A DNA stretch of 64,000 bases from Epiperipatus broadwayi (Eukaryota > Onychophora > Udeonychophora > Euonychophora > Peripatidae): NCBI GenBank assembly GCA_028023455.1, contig JAQFVV010012673.1, forward strand, positions 248,001 to 312,000, given 5' to 3'. Both the position numbers and the translations under genes were made by a program. Below the pieces are notes generated by a model. It saw only the letters and a list, made by a program, of their open reading frames with translations. It did not search any database and was not told the origin of the DNA. Within the stretch, counting starts at the first letter, position 1. Each line of letters opens with the position of its first letter. Positions 60,118 through 64,000 of this stretch are shown one piece after another.

Positions 60118-60361
60118 CTTTATTTATGTGTGTTTGTTTACATATCAATGGGAAGTAAAACTGTATTATTATTGTTGTTATTATTTGGAGTTATTCATGT
60201 TCATATCCATTTACAATCTGAGTGTTGTCTTGACAAAAATTGTTGATATATCATTATCATCATCATCATCATCATCATTATTATTGTTGTTGTTATTTAG
60301 AGTCATCCATGTACATATCTGGTGTCCACTGATTACTCAATCTTACAAGATATGGTTTTAG

Positions 60362-61609
60362 AATAAGATAAAAAAAATAGTAGGAGTCTGACAGATCATA
60401 TAATGTTATTGTTGATTATAATCTTCCTAATCAAAAAGTAGAAAGAGCATGCAGTTGCTATTAAAGGAAAATATCAAACATATGTAGAAACTGATCCAGT
60501 GATAGATCTATTGATTTATGCAAATGAATGAGTCAGGGTTTGAAATCTTAGGTTCTTTTAAATTTCACAATATTAGCTTGAATAGTACAAAGGAATAAAA
60601 ATCGCTTCTAAATTCATGCAATCTTTCTTCATTAATTTATATTAGTTTATAAAGATTCATTCTAAAATGGAGAGATTGATTTAATTGATTAGAAATTACT
60701 GAAATAGGAAACATATTGGAAATAAAATGGTGAATTTATAGAAGCAGTGAATCTTGTTGTATACGAAACAGTGATCTATACCCTCGGAGCAGATATCAAA
60801 ATTGTGGCAAATTAAAATAATACTTTTAAAAGTTAGGCAAATTTATTTTTCTGAATATCTCGCAACAAATAATTTATTAATAATAAAGGATAATTCTTTC
60901 AGAATGCAAAGTTTCCGGATGAATTTTCAATATAAAACGGAGAAAAAAAATATCAAAATCTCACGATATCAAATTAAATGCAATTGTTTGTGCTGTTTGC
61001 GACAATTTAATTTTTAAATATCTTTCATTTGTCCAAATAAATATTATCTATTGGTTTAGAATATCTTTGAACATTATCTATGCCTAATTTTCAGTCTCTC
61101 CTCCATATAGTAAGGCAGCTCTAAAACTAAATAACAATATTGTTAAAAACCTGCTATGTTTCATATTATTATGATGTCAAATATTATATTTTATTATTTA
61201 TTATAATACCACAAAATAATTTAACAACACTGTTGTTAAAAATATGTTTATGTAAGTGGAAAAAATATTTAATTTTAAATCCTACCGCAAGAGGGAAGGA
61301 TAAAACACAAGATTGAATTTTTAAAAGTCTTGTCATTAAAATAAGTTATTTGCCATTAAATTTTAATAAAACTTAAAATATTTTATATGATAAAAGTCAA
61401 TATTTTATATTAATACATCAAACTATTTCCATTACAAATTTAGAAATAAAATAAATGTTTGGATTTTAGATAAATTTACATTTTATCCAATACTGAAATC
61501 TAACAAAACTGAAAAATTTTATATGGAATTTATTGAAATTTCAAATAAACATTATATATATATTTGACGTAAAACTTAATAAAATTATACATAATTGACG
61601 ACTAATAGA
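60362..61609. other. AT-rich DNA, nothing recognised
   Basis: A 71-codon plus-strand frame (60802-61017) has no recognisable domain. Confidence 0.45.
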
Positions 61610-61612
61610 GTT

Positions 61613-61644
61613 TCTTTTTTTTTTTTTTTAAAAAAAAAAAAAAT
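61613..61644. repeat. Poly-T/poly-A palindrome
   Basis: A T run followed directly by an A run, then ATCAATTGATATCAAT. Confidence 0.9.
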
Positions 61645-61728
61645 CAATTGATATCAATTTATTTTTTATAATAGTTTTATTTATAAATTTGTTTAAATGC
61701 ACATTGAATACGTAAGTAATATTCATTA

Positions 61729-61876
61729 AGGCTGTAGCCTCAAGCACATGCGTATAAAATGCGATAGTAGGGACCTCTACAGGTCTTAAACCACAAGCTT
61801 ACTCTTTACAAGCTTACTCTTCTTCCAAAGAGTAAGCTTGTGGTTTAAGACCTGTAGAGGTCCCTACTATCGCATT
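61729..61876. repeat. Family C palindrome with perfect 49-bp arms
   Basis: 61758-61806 and 61828-61876 are exact inverse complements, loop about 21 bp. The left outer end AAGGCTGTAGCCTCAAG has no partner on the right. Confidence 0.95.
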
Positions 61877-62463
61877 ATAGTTTTATTTAAATTAAATGGA
61901 AGAAATTAACACTTCAGGTGTACACTGTGTGGGGTTTTTGTAATTAAATGGTTAATTCTTTGAGAGGGTATGTCAAATTAAGCACCAGAATTCACAGTTT
62001 CATGAACCTATTTCTTTCCACTAAATTGTACAGGGGTGAAATATCATAGGATGAAATGCTAGGTAGAACATGTGGAATCTCAACCCTATAGTTATTTTCT
62101 ATAAAAAAAAAAAAATAATAATAATTAGACAATAGTTTTCCAGAACCATTCTGATAACATTTCATTATTGTTAGATATTAGTTGGAATTACTTGACACAT
62201 TTTTAATTCAAATTGTTTGAATGTTTAACTTTTAAGAAATTCCAATAGATACGTTTTATATATTCAAACGTGAGTTATCAAGCATTAAAACTTTCATCAG
62301 ATGTATTATTTTATGTAATGCAGTATAGCTGTAAAGGTGAATAAAACAGCCACCATATTGACAGGAAATTTATTATAATTAATATGATGTTGTAAAGGGT
62401 ATTGGTAAATAAGTCAGTTTATATTGGAATAAATCAGTCCCATTTTAACAGGAAAGATGTTTT
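61877..62463. other. AT-rich DNA with a hammerhead relic
   Basis: On the minus strand, around 62270-62300, CTGATGA, AAG...CTT and GATAAC resemble a decayed hammerhead with an inserted T. No gene seen. Confidence 0.4.
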
Positions 62464-63150
62464 AAAATATACACAATCCACACCCAAACTTCTTTATAAA
62501 TCTTGATTTATTATAAAATGAACTATTACAATTGTACAGTAATACACTCCAATGTTTTTTTCCCATATGTCATAGCATTGGCCGGGACACGAACCCACAA
62601 CCATCTGCAACCAACTATTTGCTTGCAAGGCACTGCGATGACCTCTCAGCTAACAACTCTTGACATTACCCTTACAAAAGTTAATGTAGTCTTTCTATCT
62701 CCTTTGTTTTTATAAATTGAAACTATAACATCAAGCTACACTCCAATGTTTTGACTATTATTTATACCTTTGGAATGTATTAGATTGTATTATGAAAGAC
62801 TTATAAAGAAGGAATTTATATTAATGACATGAAACCTGTAATAAATAGGATGTTAATTTTTTAAAAACGCATAATAGGTTGATTTAATTAAATATTTATA
62901 GGGATTTTTTTTAAGAAAGGTATTTAAGAAACGAAAGTAATGAAAAGTCAAGATTTTTGTTAGAAAAGGTTTGTTATATGTATTATGGCATATTTATTGC
63001 TTTTTTATGTATTTTTTAGTTCTTCCTTGATAAAGTCTATAAAATAATATAGTAGAAACATTGGAGTATATTATTGTACAATTATAATAGTTCATATTAT
63101 AATAAATGTAGATTTATAATGAAGTTTGTGTGTGGATTGTATATATTTTT
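62464..63150. repeat. Foldback element, arms of about 95 bp, split by a SINE
   Basis: ACACAATCCACACCCAAACTT ... ACACTCCAATGTTT at the left pairs with 63053-63150. The right arm also shows TTGATAA, a CTAT/ATAG hairpin and GAAACATTGG in hammerhead order, with a mutated core. The left arm is interrupted at 62557. Confidence 0.85.
62558..62736 (-). mobile_element. tRNA-derived SINE inserted in the foldback, 15-bp TSD
   Basis: Minus strand: GTTAGCTGAGAGGTC A-box, GGGTTCGTGTCCCGG B-box, short A tail. The TSD TACACTCCAATGTTT is perfect at 62543-62557 and 62737-62751. About 65 bp beyond the usual SINE start lies inside the TSD, a possible 5' extension. Confidence 0.88.
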
Positions 63151-63361
63151 AAATTAATGGGCTAGATTTAAAATAGAAGACTGATATTATTTTTTAATTT
63201 ACTTGAAAGATATTTTACTATTTTTATGATTTTATATTGTTGGCATCAAGATGTTTATCCAGGATATAAACATTACTATAGCAATTAATATACAAAAGCA
63301 CCTACAAAGCATGATGATAAAAATTTATATAATAATTAACTACAATAATATATATTTTAAA

Positions 63362-63726
63362 CCACTAAACATCACATGATGACCATCTCTTATACTAGCA
63401 CATAATTGTTATTAAACAAGACAAAACTCTTCATACAGTAGTGCCACTCTGTGCCAACCAGAGTAATCAATGGATGCCAGAAGGCTTGTGCATAAAATCT
63501 CTATCTAGTGCCTACTCATCCAATATCCCCAGACTAGTTTCTAGGTGCAGTGCTCTCAGATACAAGGCTCCTCACTAATGAAGGTCACAAGCCAGAAACT
63601 AGTCTGGGGATATCAGGTGAGTAGGCACTAGATGGGGATTTTATGTACAAGCCTTCTGGCATCCATTGATTATTCTGGTTTGCACAGTGTAGTACTATTG
63701 TATTGAGAGTTTTACCTTGTTTAATG
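63362..63726. mobile_element. Family A foldback, compact version, 11-bp TSD (A7)
   Basis: Arms CAAGACAAAACTCTTCATAC ... and inverse. TSD TATATTTTAAA at 63351-63361 and 63727-63737. Right-arm hammerhead as next entry; the left arm keeps only the 3' half. Confidence 0.9.
63569..63610 (+). ncRNA. Hammerhead motif with one core change (A7)
   Basis: TCCTCA/TGGGGA stem I, ACTAGT and C are intact. The core is CTAATGA, with an essential G changed to A. Probably inactive. Confidence 0.65.
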
Positions 63727-63789
63727 TATATTTTAAAATAAATAAAAACACTGTGTACCAGTAAAATGTGACTGATGATTGGTTCTCTC

Positions 63790-63880
63790 TCCAACCTACT
63801 TCCAATGCCATCTGTAAACCAATGCATGTATTATGTAACAACATATTTAGCTATTCACCATATAAATGTTAAAACACCAG
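63790..63880 (+). repeat. Family F fragment, 5' part
   Basis: TGTAACAACATATTTAGCTATTCACC resembles the 5' part of the copy at 9.13 kb. Confidence 0.4.
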
Positions 63881-63893
63881 CATGAGTTATGAT

Positions 63894-63982
63894 ATTGAAG
63901 CAATGGATCGGAAGTACGATCCATGCTTCATAACCTCCTATAAACTTAATTAGTATTGTAGGCCTGAATTAAGTTTATAGTC
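63894..63982. other. Two adjacent hairpins at the window end
   Basis: GAAGCAATGGATCG / CGATCCATGCTTC (loop GAAGTA), then CTATAAACTTAATT / AATTAAGTTTATAG. Possibly the terminus of a further element cut by the window edge. Confidence 0.6.
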
Positions 63983-64000
63983 CAATATCAGCAGGGTTTT

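Larger units (their letters stand above)
58930..60320 (+). repeat. Family D: about 70-bp unit repeated between ATC/ATT tracts
   Basis: The core TTGGAGTCATCCATG, ACATATCTATTTATGATCTG, AGTGTTGCCTTGACAA occurs at about 58945, 59062, 59161, 59411 and 60178, with a partial copy at 60295. Each is followed by (ATC)n/(ATT)n of varying length. Two family C copies and one abnormal block sit inside the array. Confidence 0.85.

Overview
The window looks like intergenic or intronic DNA of an animal, most likely a mollusc and plausibly a cephalopod. It is very AT-rich, has long (TATC)n microsatellites, and carries many decayed retrotransposons of three kinds: Penelope-like elements (PLEs), an RTE-type LINE and tRNA-derived SINEs. 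I see no bacterial gene organisation and no host gene I can name. The species assignment is an inference from repeat content. One reading frame behind a splice-acceptor-like site (minus strand, 1732-1995) is the only weak candidate for a host exon.

Layout. 1-6.1 kb: AT-rich DNA with two foldback repeats. 6.1-13.5 kb: two large TATC/ACCT arrays, a recent 250-bp tandem duplication, hammerhead-bearing foldbacks, a poly-G run and a PLE fragment. 13.7-19.1 kb: two PLE pseudogenes, one bracketed by inverted repeats. 19.3-24.3 kb: a LINE copy and LINE tail fragments, all on the minus strand. 25-36.6 kb: SINEs, PLE tails, another LINE, a different LINE C-terminus, and a cluster of hammerhead repeats. 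36.8-43 kb: a long foldback, a compositionally abnormal block (39.0-40.4 kb) and a LINE copy. 44-48 kb: SINE, foldbacks, two TATC arrays. 48.05-51.5 kb: the longest LINE copy joined head-to-head to the best-preserved PLE. 51.8-64 kb: the best hammerhead foldbacks, palindromic elements, a 70-bp unit repeated between trinucleotide tracts, another PLE and an interrupted foldback.

Five PLE pseudogenes and one PLE 3' fragment carry parts of the reverse transcriptase and/or the GIY-YIG endonuclease. All are broken. The RTE-like LINE has at least seven copies or fragments, mostly minus strand, ending in TGATGA-type 3' tails.

The main result is a set of short foldback repeats (about 140-580 bp, families A and B here) whose inverted arms carry hammerhead ribozyme cores. 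Two copies keep all conserved core residues with a Watson-Crick stem I (57964-58005 and 51957-52000, both minus strand). A third keeps the core in a PLE-tail-like context (30429-30468, plus strand). Several elements are flanked by target-site duplications of 11-14 bp. Variable lengths of this kind suggest target-primed retroposition rather than a cut-and-paste DNA transposon. I interpret them as non-autonomous, PLE-dependent, hammerhead-carrying elements. PLE-encoded hammerheads are known in other eukaryotes; the inverted two-arm arrangement with length-variable TSDs is the part worth checking.
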